A DNA stretch of 64,000 bases from Hyphomicrobiales bacterium. Lineage in GTDB: Bacteria > Pseudomonadota > Alphaproteobacteria > Rhizobiales > Xanthobacteraceae. How positions within the stretch are numbered: position 1 is the stretch's first letter; each line of letters opens with the position of its first letter. The notes beneath the pieces were generated by a model. The model saw only the letters and a list, made by a program, of their open reading frames with translations. It had not been told where the DNA came from and ran no database searches. The translations under genes were made by a program, and so were the position numbers. The stretch lies in NCBI GenBank assembly GCA_017305715.1, contig JAFKKG010000011.1, positions 290,950 through 354,949 on the forward strand, written 5' to 3'. This document shows, piece by piece, positions 8,377 to 16,689 of this stretch.

Positions 8377-9395
8377 GCGACGTTGCGTCGAGGCGGGCCG
8401 CCAAGGCGCCGACAGAGCCCGAGTAACGGCCGCTCGACGACGATGTTGAGCGCGAGGCCGAGCGCCACGACGATGCTGCTTGTGACGACGATCAGCAGCA
8501 CGGGCGAAATGCCTGGTACCAGGCCCGCGATGAAGCGGCTCGCCAACGACACCGTCTCCACCTGCGCGAGATAGATCGAATAGGACGCATCCCCCAGCCG
8601 CCCCATTGCCCGCTCCAGCCATGACGGATCAATGCGCCGGCGGCTGACAAAGGCGGCCGCGGCAACCAGGCCGGCCGAAGGGAGCCCGAATACGATGACG
8701 CGGTTGGCGGGGTCCGTTGCCAGCAACGCCGCGATCGCACAGACCACGGCAACCGCCATCGGCCGGCTGACCCTGCCGTTAACGAACACCCCGCCCATGA
8801 TGACCCCGAGCACGAATTCGAGAATCATCGGATCGGTAAAGAATGCGTAATTTCCGAGCGCCGCCTCAACGCCGGGAATTCGTCCGGCTATCGCGAGCGC
8901 GCAAAAGACCACGACGGTGTTGCGCCACACATCGCGCGTCAGCGCCATGAGCAACGCCACGACGAGATAGAAATACATCTCATATTCGAGCGACCAGCCG
9001 ACATAGACGACCGGCATTTCGCCGTCCGTGAAGGCGATGAACGCCAGCGATTTGAGGATATGGCGGGGCGTGAACCAGTCCGGCGCGCCGAATGTGGCGG
9101 GAAGCGTCAAGGCCAGGATCGTGGCCGTGGCGATCACAAAAAAATACAGCGGCACGATGCGCTCGACGCGGCGGCGCAGGAACTCCGCCGGCGTCAAGCT
9201 CGAGGAGTGGGTTGCATAAAAAATGATGAAACCCGAAATCACGAAAAAGAGGTCGACGCCGTGGCCGCCGTGGGACAGGGCAAACGCGATGGCGCTCTCG
9301 GGAACCTTGAAACCGTCAGGCGCGACGCCCCAGACATGAAAGGCAACGACCGCAAGCGCCGCGAAAAACCGCAAAACCTGGATATGGACAAGCAT
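8367..9395 (-). CDS. acyltransferase family 3 (OafA/YrhL-like) membrane protein
   Basis: A 342-residue polytopic membrane protein that would O-acylate an extracytoplasmic sugar (lipopolysaccharide, exopolysaccharide or a glycan). Family signatures are present: the N-terminal IQVLRFFAALAVVAFHVWG with its catalytic-site His, DLFFVISGFIIFY, the RRRVERIVPLYFF arginine cluster, and VYVGWSLEYEMYFY. About ten hydrophobic segments follow. No SGNH domain is attached and no polysaccharide cluster is nearby, so the substrate is unknown. Confidence 0.9.
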   Translation of the reverse strand: MLVHIQVLRFFAALAVVAFHVWGVAPDGFKVPESAIAFALSHGGHGVDLFFVISGFIIFYATHSSSLTPAEFLRRRVERIVPLYFFVIATATILALTLPATFGAPDWFTPRHILKSLAFIAFTDGEMPVVYVGWSLEYEMYFYLVVALLMALTRDVWRNTVVVFCALAIAGRIPGVEAALGNYAFFTDPMILEFVLGVIMGGVFVNGRVSRPMAVAVVCAIAALLATDPANRVIVFGLPSAGLVAAAAFVSRRRIDPSWLERAMGRLGDASYSIYLAQVETVSLASRFIAGLVPGISPVLLIVVTSSIVVALGLALNIVVERPLLGLCRRLGGPPRRNVAHA

Positions 9396-9525
9396 CCCGC
9401 CTCATAAACTGCGACGACGGCGGTTCAAACAAGAATCGCTCCATCGCTAACAAGGCGCACGAATTCCTGTTCCACGGCGTGGCAGCGCCGGGCCGCCGCC
9501 GGTTCCGATTCGGACAGGGCGGGCC

Positions 9526-10743
9526 CTAGAACTTCCGCACCAGATCCGGCGTGATCTCGCCGATGGAGCGAATGCCGAGCAGCGCCAGGTCGCGGTCGAT
9601 CTCGGCATGGAGCAGGCTGATGGCGCGCGCGACGCCGGCTTCGCCGCCGGCAATCGCCGCATAGAGGAACGGCCGCCCGATCCAGACGAAATGCGCGCCG
9701 AGCGCCAGGGCCTTGATCACGTCGGTGCCGCGGCGGATGCCGCCATCGACCATGATGGTCATGCCCTTTGCCTCGGCTGCGATCTCCGGCAGCGTGCGCA
9801 GGCCCGACATCGTGTAATCGAGCTGGCGGCCGCCATGGTTGGAGAGCATCACGCCGTCGACGCCGCTCTCGCGCGCGATGCGGGCGTCCGCGGGCGAGAC
9901 CAGTCCCTTGACGACGAGCTTGCCCTTCCAGCGCTTGCGGATCAGCTCGACATGCTTCCAGGCGAGCTGGTCGCGGGCGCCGATATTGCGCATCAGATTC
10001 TTGGCCAGCACCGGCGGGCCGCGCTGCGCATCCATGTTCTCGAAATGCGGCATGCCGTGATTCTTCACGGTGCGCAGCCAGGTGCCGAACAGCCAGTGCG
10101 GATGGGTCAGCGTATCCCAGGCGACCTGCGGCGTGATGGCGAGCGGCACCTGAAAGCCGTTGCGGATGTTGTTCTCGCGGTTCGGCGGCACCGGCACGTC
10201 GGCGGTGACGACGAACGTGTCGTAGCCGGCGGCGGCCACCCGGTCCACCAGCGGCTCGATGCGCGCCGGCAGGCCGGCCAGATAGGCCTGGTACCAGGCC
10301 GCCTGATTCTCGCGGCGCACGTCTTCCAGCGTGATTAGCGAGGAAGCGCTGAGGATCATCGGCACGTTGGCGGCCGCCGCCGCCCGCGTCAGCACGATGT
10401 CTCCGCGATAGGCGCACAGTGCCGACGAGCCCATCGGCGGAATGCCGAACGGCGAGGCGTAGGTCTTGCCGAACAGCGTCGTGGTCTGGTCGCGGCCGGA
10501 GACGTCGTTGAGCACGCGCGGCACGAAACCATATTCGTCGAAGGCCTTGCGGTTGTCGCGGACCGCAGCATCGCTCTCGGCGCCTCCAGAGATATAGCCA
10601 TAGAGGAATTTCGGAATCCGCCGCTGCGCCGTCGCCTCGAAATCGTCGAGTGCCAGATAGCGCTTCATCGCGCGCGGAACCGCGTTGGCGGCGCGGGTCA
10701 CGGTCGCGGGCGGGGCGGTCAGGCCTATCGACTTATCGAGCAC
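9526..10743 (-). CDS. FMN-dependent alpha-hydroxy-acid dehydrogenase (L-lactate dehydrogenase / glycolate oxidase family)
   Basis: A 405-residue TIM-barrel flavoprotein oxidising an L-2-hydroxyacid. Start taken at GTG 10743; an ATG at 10668 gives a protein beginning MKRYLALDDF, which matches the usual family start better, but neither has a good ribosome site. Family motifs: the FMN-binding GIPPMGSSAL, the catalytic signature SNHGGRQLD with its His and Arg, and the phosphate-binding DGGIRRGTDVIKALALGA and GRPFLYA. No membrane anchor or quinone partner is visible. It may act in the same substrate space as the hydroxyacid dehydrogenase at 1515, but no linkage shows this. Confidence 0.92.
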   Translation of the reverse strand: MLDKSIGLTAPPATVTRAANAVPRAMKRYLALDDFEATAQRRIPKFLYGYISGGAESDAAVRDNRKAFDEYGFVPRVLNDVSGRDQTTTLFGKTYASPFGIPPMGSSALCAYRGDIVLTRAAAAANVPMILSASSLITLEDVRRENQAAWYQAYLAGLPARIEPLVDRVAAAGYDTFVVTADVPVPPNRENNIRNGFQVPLAITPQVAWDTLTHPHWLFGTWLRTVKNHGMPHFENMDAQRGPPVLAKNLMRNIGARDQLAWKHVELIRKRWKGKLVVKGLVSPADARIARESGVDGVMLSNHGGRQLDYTMSGLRTLPEIAAEAKGMTIMVDGGIRRGTDVIKALALGAHFVWIGRPFLYAAIAGGEAGVARAISLLHAEIDRDLALLGIRSIGEITPDLVRKF

Positions 10744-10789
10744 GGCGGAGCATTCCCTGTTGTTGTTATTATCGGGGGCAACAAGCTAC

Positions 10790-10837
10790 AGCATGATCCG
10801 GAAAAGTGTGAAGCGGTTTTCCGAAAAAGATCATGCT
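10790..10837. repeat. dispersed palindromic repeat (AGCATGATCC family)
   Basis: AGCATGATC at 10790-10798 pairs with GATCATGCT at 10829-10837, and inside these CCGGAAAA pairs imperfectly with TTTTCCG. I recall this as one of the most frequent intergenic palindromes in Bradyrhizobium and relatives. A 14-base half copy (GCATGATCCGGAAA) occurs at 20642-20655, upstream of purA. Here it separates two minus-strand genes. Confidence 0.75.
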
Positions 10838-10852
10838 CAGACAAAGAGCGCT

Positions 10853-11656
10853 TCAGCGCCGGGCGGGGCGTGCGCCAAACTTGCTCGTGTTGATGGACTG
10901 GCTGAGATCGCCCAGCATTTTCCGTGCTTCGTTCAACGCCGTGTCGGACTTCTTGTCGAAACTCTGGATCAGTTCGCGCAGCGAGATCACGGTCGGCAAC
11001 AGGTCGCCGCCATATTTGTCGCTGGCGAGGCCGCCGAGGAAATCCCTGGTCTTGTCCAGCGCGCCGTCGACGGAGCTGATGCCGGCGTCCGCGGTGCTGA
11101 TGATGCTGCTGATCCGTTCCCCATTGCCCGATAGCGAGGCGGTGAACGTCTCGAAGTTGCGCAGCGTGTCCTTTACCGCGACCTCATTGTCTGAAATCAC
11201 CTTGTCGACATTGCGCAGCGCGACGCGGATTCGCTCCTGCATGTCCAGCAGTCCCTCGGGATCGGCGGTCAGCTCGGGAATGCCGTCGGCCCCCAGCGGC
11301 GGCGGGTCGACCGTGCCGCCGGTAAAGGAGATCGCGGCGATGCCGGTGAGGCCCTGGAATTCGAGGCCGACCTGGGTGTCCCTGCGCACCGGGGTGTTGC
11401 CGTCGATCATGGTGAGCACGACGACGCGGCGCGGATTGTCCAGCTTCAGCGACACCACCTCGCCGACCCGCACGCCCGCGAAATTCACGCTGCCGCCCTG
11501 GCGCAGGCCGGAGGCGCCGCCTTCGAAAATCACCCGGAACGGCGTCTTCTGCTTATTGCTGGCGAATTTCTGATAGCCGAGGAACGCGCCGAGCGACCCG
11601 GCGATCAATGCCAGGGTCAAGGTCCCGATCATCAGATTGCTGGCGCGCGCCATCAT
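10853..11656 (-). CDS. MlaD/MCE-family lipid-transport substrate-binding protein
   Basis: A 267-residue protein with an N-terminal membrane anchor (about residues 8-28), an MCE domain (about 38-115, with VIFEGGASGLRQGGSVNFAG and VRVGEVVSL), and a helical C-terminal tail rich in heptad-like stretches. MCE proteins hold hydrophobic lipids between the inner and outer membranes as part of MlaFEDB-type ABC systems. No permease (MlaE) or ATPase (MlaF) gene is adjacent, so it is an orphan here. The ORF opens with two Met codons and either could be used. Confidence 0.9.
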   Translation of the reverse strand: MMARASNLMIGTLTLALIAGSLGAFLGYQKFASNKQKTPFRVIFEGGASGLRQGGSVNFAGVRVGEVVSLKLDNPRRVVVLTMIDGNTPVRRDTQVGLEFQGLTGIAAISFTGGTVDPPPLGADGIPELTADPEGLLDMQERIRVALRNVDKVISDNEVAVKDTLRNFETFTASLSGNGERISSIISTADAGISSVDGALDKTRDFLGGLASDKYGGDLLPTVISLRELIQSFDKKSDTALNEARKMLGDLSQSINTSKFGARPARR

Positions 11657-11861
11657 CGAAATCCTGCGAAGCAGGCCCAGAGATAGCGGATTTGCCGGGT
11701 CAAGTCACCGCGGCGATCCCGCCCAAAACCAGCGGGGGTACTCATAAGTACGATTGATCCCCACCAGGGCTTGTCACGTCCGCTTTGTCCCCGAAGCAGG
11801 CGCGTCCAAGCGCGTCGACCCCGTGCCAACCCGGAGGCGGGCGGATTGGCCACCTAAGGAA

Positions 11862-11881
11862 AAGCCGCCCGAAGGCGGCTT
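11862..11881 (-). terminator. intrinsic terminator of the PEP-CTERM gene
   Basis: On the minus strand AAGCCGCC-TTCG-GGCGGCTT forms an 8-bp stem with a stable tetraloop, followed by TTTTCC. It lies 27 bases past the stop codon of the PEP-CTERM gene, which it should terminate. Confidence 0.75.
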
Positions 11882-11907
11882 CAGAATTCATACCTGACGT
11901 TTGCGGA

Positions 11908-12570
11908 TCAGGCACGGATCATCGAAACGCTCTTCGACTTCCGACGATAGGCCATGAAGCCGACGCCCACGAAGCCAAGAATCATCATTGCCCACGTCGA
12001 GGGCTCGGGGACGGCGGCGACCCGGAACTCAATTTCTGGAATATTGAAAGTCGATATTGCGTTCTGGGACGTGAACGTAGCTGAACTAAATGGCGTGGCT
12101 GAGGTTATGCCAAAAAAGCCGAATGTGCTTGTGTCATAAGCGTTGATCGTCTGCGCCAGCGAACCGGCCGTCGTGCTCAACACGAAAGATGTGCCGAGAT
12201 TGACGTTAGCGAAAAGTCCAAACGCCGTTACCGCAGAAGCGAAAGTAACGGTGAAGCCCTCATTGCCGAAGAAGAATTGAGCTCCGTTCTGGCTGGCGCC
12301 GAGGCTGGTTCCAGTAAAGGAGTTAAACTGGTTAGTGATGATGCCACCCAGACCGGAGGCGGTATTAAATGAATAGGTGAGCCCACCCAATGTTGATCCC
12401 GAGGGCACGAGTGTTCCGGCCGAATAGGAGCCGTAGTTCTCGACGGTCAGTCCTGACGTGGCCGATGCGAATGCTGAGGAACTGGTGTAAGTGGCGGCAT
12501 GCGTTTGGTTGCCGACCGATAGAATTCCAAACAGTGTTGCCGCCAAAAAGAGACGCCAATTTCCGTTCAT
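11908..12570 (-). CDS. PEPxxWA-CTERM sorting-domain secreted protein
   Basis: A 220-residue exported protein. The ATG at 12570 is set by AGGAG six bases upstream. A signal peptide spans about residues 1-25 (ends THAA). The body is rich in Ser, Thr, Gly, Asn and Phe, low in charge, and looks like a beta-sandwich. The last ~30 residues carry the tripartite sorting signal: [10 protein letters not shown], a hydrophobic helix ([12 protein letters not shown]), and the basic cluster RRKSKS. Such proteins are cut and processed by an exosortase. No exosortase or exopolysaccharide gene lies in the window. Base composition is noticeably lower in GC than the neighbours. Confidence 0.88.
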   Translation of the reverse strand: MNGNWRLFLAATLFGILSVGNQTHAATYTSSSAFASATSGLTVENYGSYSAGTLVPSGSTLGGLTYSFNTASGLGGIITNQFNSFTGTSLGASQNGAQFFFGNEGFTVTFASAVTAFGLFANVNLGTSFVLSTTAGSLAQTINAYDTSTFGFFGITSATPFSSATFTSQNAISTFNIPEIEFRVAAVPEPSTWAMMILGFVGVGFMAYRRKSKSVSMIRA

Positions 12571-12909
12571 TCGACGCTCCTGCCAGTTGGTAAAAACCTC
12601 GAACAAGCTGACTAAAGTCTGGATATGGTGTCAACCCCGGCACTACCGGACGGTGCGTGCATTTTCCATTGCCGGCGTTGCAATTCGTTTGACTTCCTGA
12701 AAGTGCTGGACGCACAGGCCAATTCAGGGCCGTTTCTTGTCGATCGTGGTTTTCCTCCCCGATTGGCCCATGTGCCGTCGCCGCCAGCCGCTCAAATCCC
12801 GCTTCTCCAACGCGCGGCGTTTGTTATGCTGTCTGACGGGAAGGCTGCCGGCATCAGTCAAAAACAAGAAACGCTGGCTCGTAGCCGCCCGCAGGTCAGG
12901 GAGGGCCGC
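12571..12909. other. divergent intergenic region, 339 bp
   Basis: It separates the PEP-CTERM gene (minus) from the TRAP receptor gene (plus) and must hold both promoters. In-frame codons run through much of it ahead of the TRAP receptor start, but they look non-coding: no ribosome site at the far start and no sensible signal peptide. I see no repeat or clear operator. Confidence 0.5.
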
Positions 12910-13998
12910 ATGACGATCTCGCGCCGGAACTTCGCTCGTCTCGCCGTAACGAGCGGGGCTGTTGCTGCAATTGCCTCGCCCGCGATTGCGCAAGGTGTAA
13001 TCAAGTGGCGGCTCGCGTCGAGCTTTCCGAAGAGTCTCGAAGGTCTGTGGGGAGCGAGTCCGACGCTCGCCAGATACGTGAACGAGATGAGCGACGGCAA
13101 GTTCACCATCGATCCCTTTGCGGCGGGAGAGATCGTGCCCGGGCTGCAGGTGCTCGATGCCGTCGCGAACGGCACGGTCGAGTGTGGGCACTCCTATGGC
13201 GGATACTACATCGGCAAGAATTCCGCCTTGATCTTCGACGGCTCGCTCCCCTTTGGGCTGACCCCGCGCCAGCAGAATGCCTGGTACCTTTACGGCGACG
13301 GCAAGAAGCTGATGGACGAGGTCTATGACGGCATGGGCGTGGTCAGCATTCCGATGGGAAATACCGGCGGGCAGACCTTCGGCTGGTTTCGGAAGGAGAT
13401 AAAGTCACCGGCCGATTTCAACGGCCTCAAGATGCGGGTTGCGGGCTTCGGCGGCAAGGTCCTGTCGAAGCTCGGCGTGGTCCCGCAGCAGATCGCGGCC
13501 GGTGACATCTATCCGGCGCTCGAGAAAGGCACGATCGACGCCGCCGAGTGGGTCGGACCTTATGACGACGAGAAGCTCGGCTTCCACAAGGTCGCGAAGT
13601 ATATGCACCTTCCGGGCGTGCTCGAGTTGGAGGCCAATACCGGCCTCTACGTCAACAAGTCGAAATGGGCCGAATTGCCGGTGGCCTATCAGGCGATGCT
13701 GAGGGCGGCTTGCGCCTACACGATGATGGAGATGCTTGCGGGTTATGATGCGAAGAACCCCAAGGCGCTCAATCGTCTCGTCGCGGCCGGCGCGCAACTC
13801 GTCCTGCTCAACCCGGACATCCTGAAGGCGCTACGCACTGCGCTCGAGCAGGTGCTCGACGAGGAGGGCGCGAAAAGCGAGCAGTTCAAGCGCGTACTCG
13901 AGAATTGGCGCGCCTTCCGCGCCGAGCAGCACCGCTGGTTCCTGCTCGCCGACGCCCGCACCGAAATGTCGGTGTACGGGCTGACGACCGCGCCGTAG
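12910..13998 (+). CDS. TRAP transporter substrate-binding protein (DctP family), Tat-exported, orphan
   Basis: A 362-residue periplasmic receptor. I chose the ATG at 12910 because GGGAGG precedes it and it starts exactly at a Tat signal (TISRRNFARLA, cleavage after AIAQ). DctP-family features: IKWRLASSFPKSL at the mature start, SDGKFTIDPFAAGEIVPGLQ, the conserved Arg in LKMRVAGFGGKVLSKLG that binds the ligand carboxylate, and GTIDAAEWVGPYDDEKLGF. These resemble the group annotated for mannitol, chloroaromatic or 2-keto acid uptake. No DctQ/DctM membrane genes are in the window, so its partner is encoded elsewhere. Confidence 0.92.
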   Translation: MTISRRNFARLAVTSGAVAAIASPAIAQGVIKWRLASSFPKSLEGLWGASPTLARYVNEMSDGKFTIDPFAAGEIVPGLQVLDAVANGTVECGHSYGGYYIGKNSALIFDGSLPFGLTPRQQNAWYLYGDGKKLMDEVYDGMGVVSIPMGNTGGQTFGWFRKEIKSPADFNGLKMRVAGFGGKVLSKLGVVPQQIAAGDIYPALEKGTIDAAEWVGPYDDEKLGFHKVAKYMHLPGVLELEANTGLYVNKSKWAELPVAYQAMLRAACAYTMMEMLAGYDAKNPKALNRLVAAGAQLVLLNPDILKALRTALEQVLDEEGAKSEQFKRVLENWRAFRAEQHRWFLLADARTEMSVYGLTTAP

Positions 13999-14035
13999 AG
14001 GGATCCTGATGGGGATGGCCCGATGATCGGATGGC

Positions 14036-14965
14036 CTAACCTGTCGCCGGCTTTCGCGACGCCACAAAAACCCCGATCAGGACCAGCGCAAAGCCCAGAA
14101 AGTGGAACGATTGCGGGTGCTCGCCGAGGAACACGATCGACATCACGGTTCCGAATACCGGCACGACGTGAAAGAACGGCGCGGCGCGGTTGGCGCCGAT
14201 CAGCTGCACGCCGCGATTGAAGCAGAGATAGGCCAGCGTCGAGGGAAACACCGCCACATAGAACACGCTCAGCAAATTGGCGCTGTCGATCCGCATCAGG
14301 GGTTGCGTTGACAGCTCCCAGATGAACAGCGGGACCAGGCAGGCCGCGCCGGCGCCGAAGGTAAAGGCGACGAACGACAGGCCGTGAATGGCGGGGCGCT
14401 TCAGCGACAGCACCGAATAGAGGCCGAAGATCGCCAGCGCCATCGTGAAGATGAGGTCGCCCTTGTTGAACTCGATGCTCTTCAGCGTGGTGAGGTCGCC
14501 GTGCAGCAGGATCACCAGCACGCCGGCCAGCGACACCGCAATCCCGCAGGCCTGGGCCCACGTCAAACGGACGCCGAGCAGGATCAGCGACCAGCTGGCG
14601 ATGAACAGCGGGCCGGCCGATTGCAACAGCAGCGTGTTCAGCGCCTGGGTGTGTTCGAGCGCCCAATATTGCATCGTGTTGAAGGCGCTGATGCCGATGA
14701 CCGAAAGAAAGATCATGATGCCGAGACGGCCGCGGATCGCGGCCCAATCCCGCACCAGATGTTTCCAGGCAAAGGGGAGGATGATCAGGAATGCGATCGA
14801 CCAGCGCAGGAACGACAGCGTCACCGGCGCGATATGGCCGGCGGCCAGCCGTCCGACGATGGCGTTACCGGCCCAGCACAGCGCGGTGATGCTGAGCAGC
14901 AAATAAGGCTGGTTGACGATCCAGCCCGCGGGATTCGCAGGCGCATTGGGTTCGGCGGCAGACAT
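14036..14965 (-). CDS. EamA/DMT-family inner-membrane transporter (paralogue of 5742-6677)
   Basis: A 309-residue protein with ten hydrophobic helices and two EamA repeats. Alignment by eye with the paralogue is good over its whole length (GWIVNQPYLLLSITALCWAG against GWLNNQPYVLLTLTSLFWAG). That alignment supports the internal ATG at 14965; an upstream in-frame ATG at 14989 adds eight residues, and neither has a strong ribosome site. Conserved TLAYLCFNRGVQLIGAN and AAPFFHVVPVFGTVMSI mark the second repeat. Probably an exporter of amino acids or metabolites. It is convergent with the TRAP receptor gene. Confidence 0.9.
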   Translation of the reverse strand: MSAAEPNAPANPAGWIVNQPYLLLSITALCWAGNAIVGRLAAGHIAPVTLSFLRWSIAFLIILPFAWKHLVRDWAAIRGRLGIMIFLSVIGISAFNTMQYWALEHTQALNTLLLQSAGPLFIASWSLILLGVRLTWAQACGIAVSLAGVLVILLHGDLTTLKSIEFNKGDLIFTMALAIFGLYSVLSLKRPAIHGLSFVAFTFGAGAACLVPLFIWELSTQPLMRIDSANLLSVFYVAVFPSTLAYLCFNRGVQLIGANRAAPFFHVVPVFGTVMSIVFLGEHPQSFHFLGFALVLIGVFVASRKPATG

Positions 14966-15125
14966 TGGTAAGAACAAGGCCCGGTTCATGATGCCGCGGC
15001 CCGCCCGGCGAAGCCGGGCCGGAGAGATCGCCCGGCTCGGTCACAGACACCGATTTGCAGCGTCCATCAATGGGGCAGATGCATCGCGACCATGCGCGGA
15101 AAGAACCCGCGGCGGCGACCAGTCG

Positions 15126-15512
15126 TCAGCCGGCGTTGTCGGGCGGCGCCGCCTGACGCTTGACGATCTGCTCGGCGAGCTGGATCAGCATCCGCTTGGC
15201 ATTATGGTCCTGCATCTCGCGAAACAGCCGCAGCAGGCGCAACTCGAGCAACGCCTGCATCGTTTCGGTTTCGACCGGCGAACAGGCGGTCTTGCGGGTC
15301 GCAGGCGCCAGCCCCTGGAACAGATCATGGGAAACGCCGAGCGCGTCCGCCACCTGCATCAGGCGGCCGACATCGGCGCGGCCCGACCCGTTGGTTGGTT
15401 TCGGCGCCGGCTGGCCGGGCGCGCCGAGCACTTCCGCAAGGTCGTCTTGCGAAAGTCCGAGCGCAAGCCACCTTGCTTTCACCAGCTGATCGATCTGCCC
15501 GTCGGTGCTCAT
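15126..15512 (-). CDS. XRE-type helix-turn-helix regulator, co-translated with the LysR gene
   Basis: A 128-residue protein. Its N-terminal ~70 residues look like a Cro/CI-type helix-turn-helix: VKARWLALGLSQDDLAEVLG, then a Pro/Gly-rich loop, then MQVADALGVSHDLFQG. The C-terminal half is helical and leucine-rich (MQALLELRLLRLFREM). Its ATG overlaps the LysR stop in an ATGA arrangement (15509-15512), so translation is probably coupled. The loop inserted between recognition helices is longer than usual. The target is unknown; the facing operon at 16690 is the natural candidate. Confidence 0.8.
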   Translation of the reverse strand: MSTDGQIDQLVKARWLALGLSQDDLAEVLGAPGQPAPKPTNGSGRADVGRLMQVADALGVSHDLFQGLAPATRKTACSPVETETMQALLELRLLRLFREMQDHNAKRMLIQLAEQIVKRQAAPPDNAG

Positions 15513-16597
15513 CGATCGGTCCCGCTGGTTCGGACGGGCAACATCGGCACGACTTTCGCTCGCGACGGCGTCTTGAAGCCGGCGAACAGATTGACCAGCG
15601 GCTCGGCGTCCTTGTACGCCTTCTGAAAATCGTTCGGATGCACGAACTCGTCGCGGAACCACGGGTATTTGCGCCCGTCGAACGACTGCACGATCCAGTC
15701 GATCAGATGGCGGACGCGCTGAATTTTCTTGGCGTCCGGATGATAGGCGAGCCAGATGTCGAGATCGAACTTGACGCCGAGGTCCAGCGCGATCAGCGGA
15801 TCGCCGAGTGCCGGCACATAGGTTGGGAGCCAGCCGATACCGGCGCCCTTCGAGACGGCCCAGACATGCGCGCTCGAGACGTTGTTGCGCATGGCGACGA
15901 AGCCGACCTGGCCGCGCACGGCGTGCTTGTCATACATCTCCTTGCCGCGGGTCTGGTCAGCTTCCTGTATCACCATGCGGTGGTTTTGCTGCAAGTCGCT
16001 GATGTCCTTTGGCATGCCGTAGACTTCAACATAGGACGGGCTGACGAACGGCATGACGTGAAGCCGGCCGATCTTGACGCACATGAGGTCGGGGTTGGCG
16101 GGCCGCTCGAGCTGCACGGCGACGTCGGCTTCGAGCCGCAGAATGTCGGCCGAGCGCATCTCGCATTTCAGGTCCACCAGCAGTCCGGAATAGACCCGCT
16201 GGAATTCGACCAGCCGCGGCGCCAGCCAGAAGGTGCCGAGACCTTCGGTCACCGCGATCTTCACCTCGCCGTTCAGCGCGGGCGTGGCCTCGTTGAGCGT
16301 CCGGTCGAGACCGAAGGAGGCTTCCTCCATCCGCATGGCGGCCTCGAACACCTTGTGCCCTTCCGGCGTCAACCTGATGCCGTCGACATGGCGGGTCATC
16401 AATGTCGTTCGGTAGGCGCTTTCCATCGCCGTAATCCGCTTGCTGAGAAAGTTGGCCGACATGTTGAGCTGCCCGGCGGCAGCCCGAAAACTGCCGGTTC
16501 GGGCCACGGCCAGGAAAATCCGGACCAGATCCCAGTTGGCCATTCGGCCGGGCGTGTGCGCGCCGCTGTGCGCGCCCCTGCGCTCATCTGAGTGCAT
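15509..16597 (-). CDS. LysR-family transcriptional regulator
   Basis: A 362-residue regulator. The ATG at 16597 has GAGG eight bases upstream, so I keep this start although LysR proteins usually begin nearer MANWDLVRIF (residue 19). The winged helix is at about residues 20-80 (FLAVARTGSFRAAAGQLN, NFLSKRITAMESA). An effector domain follows from about 105 (NGEVKIAVTEGLGTFWLAP). It is about 60 residues longer than typical, with a distinct tail that includes KYPWFRDEFVHPND. It is divergent from the GNAT-hydrolase-MFS operon across a 92-base gap, the classical LysR layout, and most likely controls that operon. Confidence 0.9.
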   Translation of the reverse strand: MHSDERRGAHSGAHTPGRMANWDLVRIFLAVARTGSFRAAAGQLNMSANFLSKRITAMESAYRTTLMTRHVDGIRLTPEGHKVFEAAMRMEEASFGLDRTLNEATPALNGEVKIAVTEGLGTFWLAPRLVEFQRVYSGLLVDLKCEMRSADILRLEADVAVQLERPANPDLMCVKIGRLHVMPFVSPSYVEVYGMPKDISDLQQNHRMVIQEADQTRGKEMYDKHAVRGQVGFVAMRNNVSSAHVWAVSKGAGIGWLPTYVPALGDPLIALDLGVKFDLDIWLAYHPDAKKIQRVRHLIDWIVQSFDGRKYPWFRDEFVHPNDFQKAYKDAEPLVNLFAGFKTPSRAKVVPMLPVRTSGTDR

Positions 16598-16689
16598 ACA
16601 AATCGCCTCGTTTATCGCCTTCTAACTTAACGGAACCGATCTTCTATTCTTGGCAGAAATCTGCGTCCCGCACAATCAAGAGACGATCC

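Noticed and set aside
11653-11853. 66-codon minus-strand frame upstream of the MlaD gene
   Set aside because: Arg/Gly/Pro-rich with no ribosome site, no conserved look, and it runs into the MlaD start; probably leader sequence.
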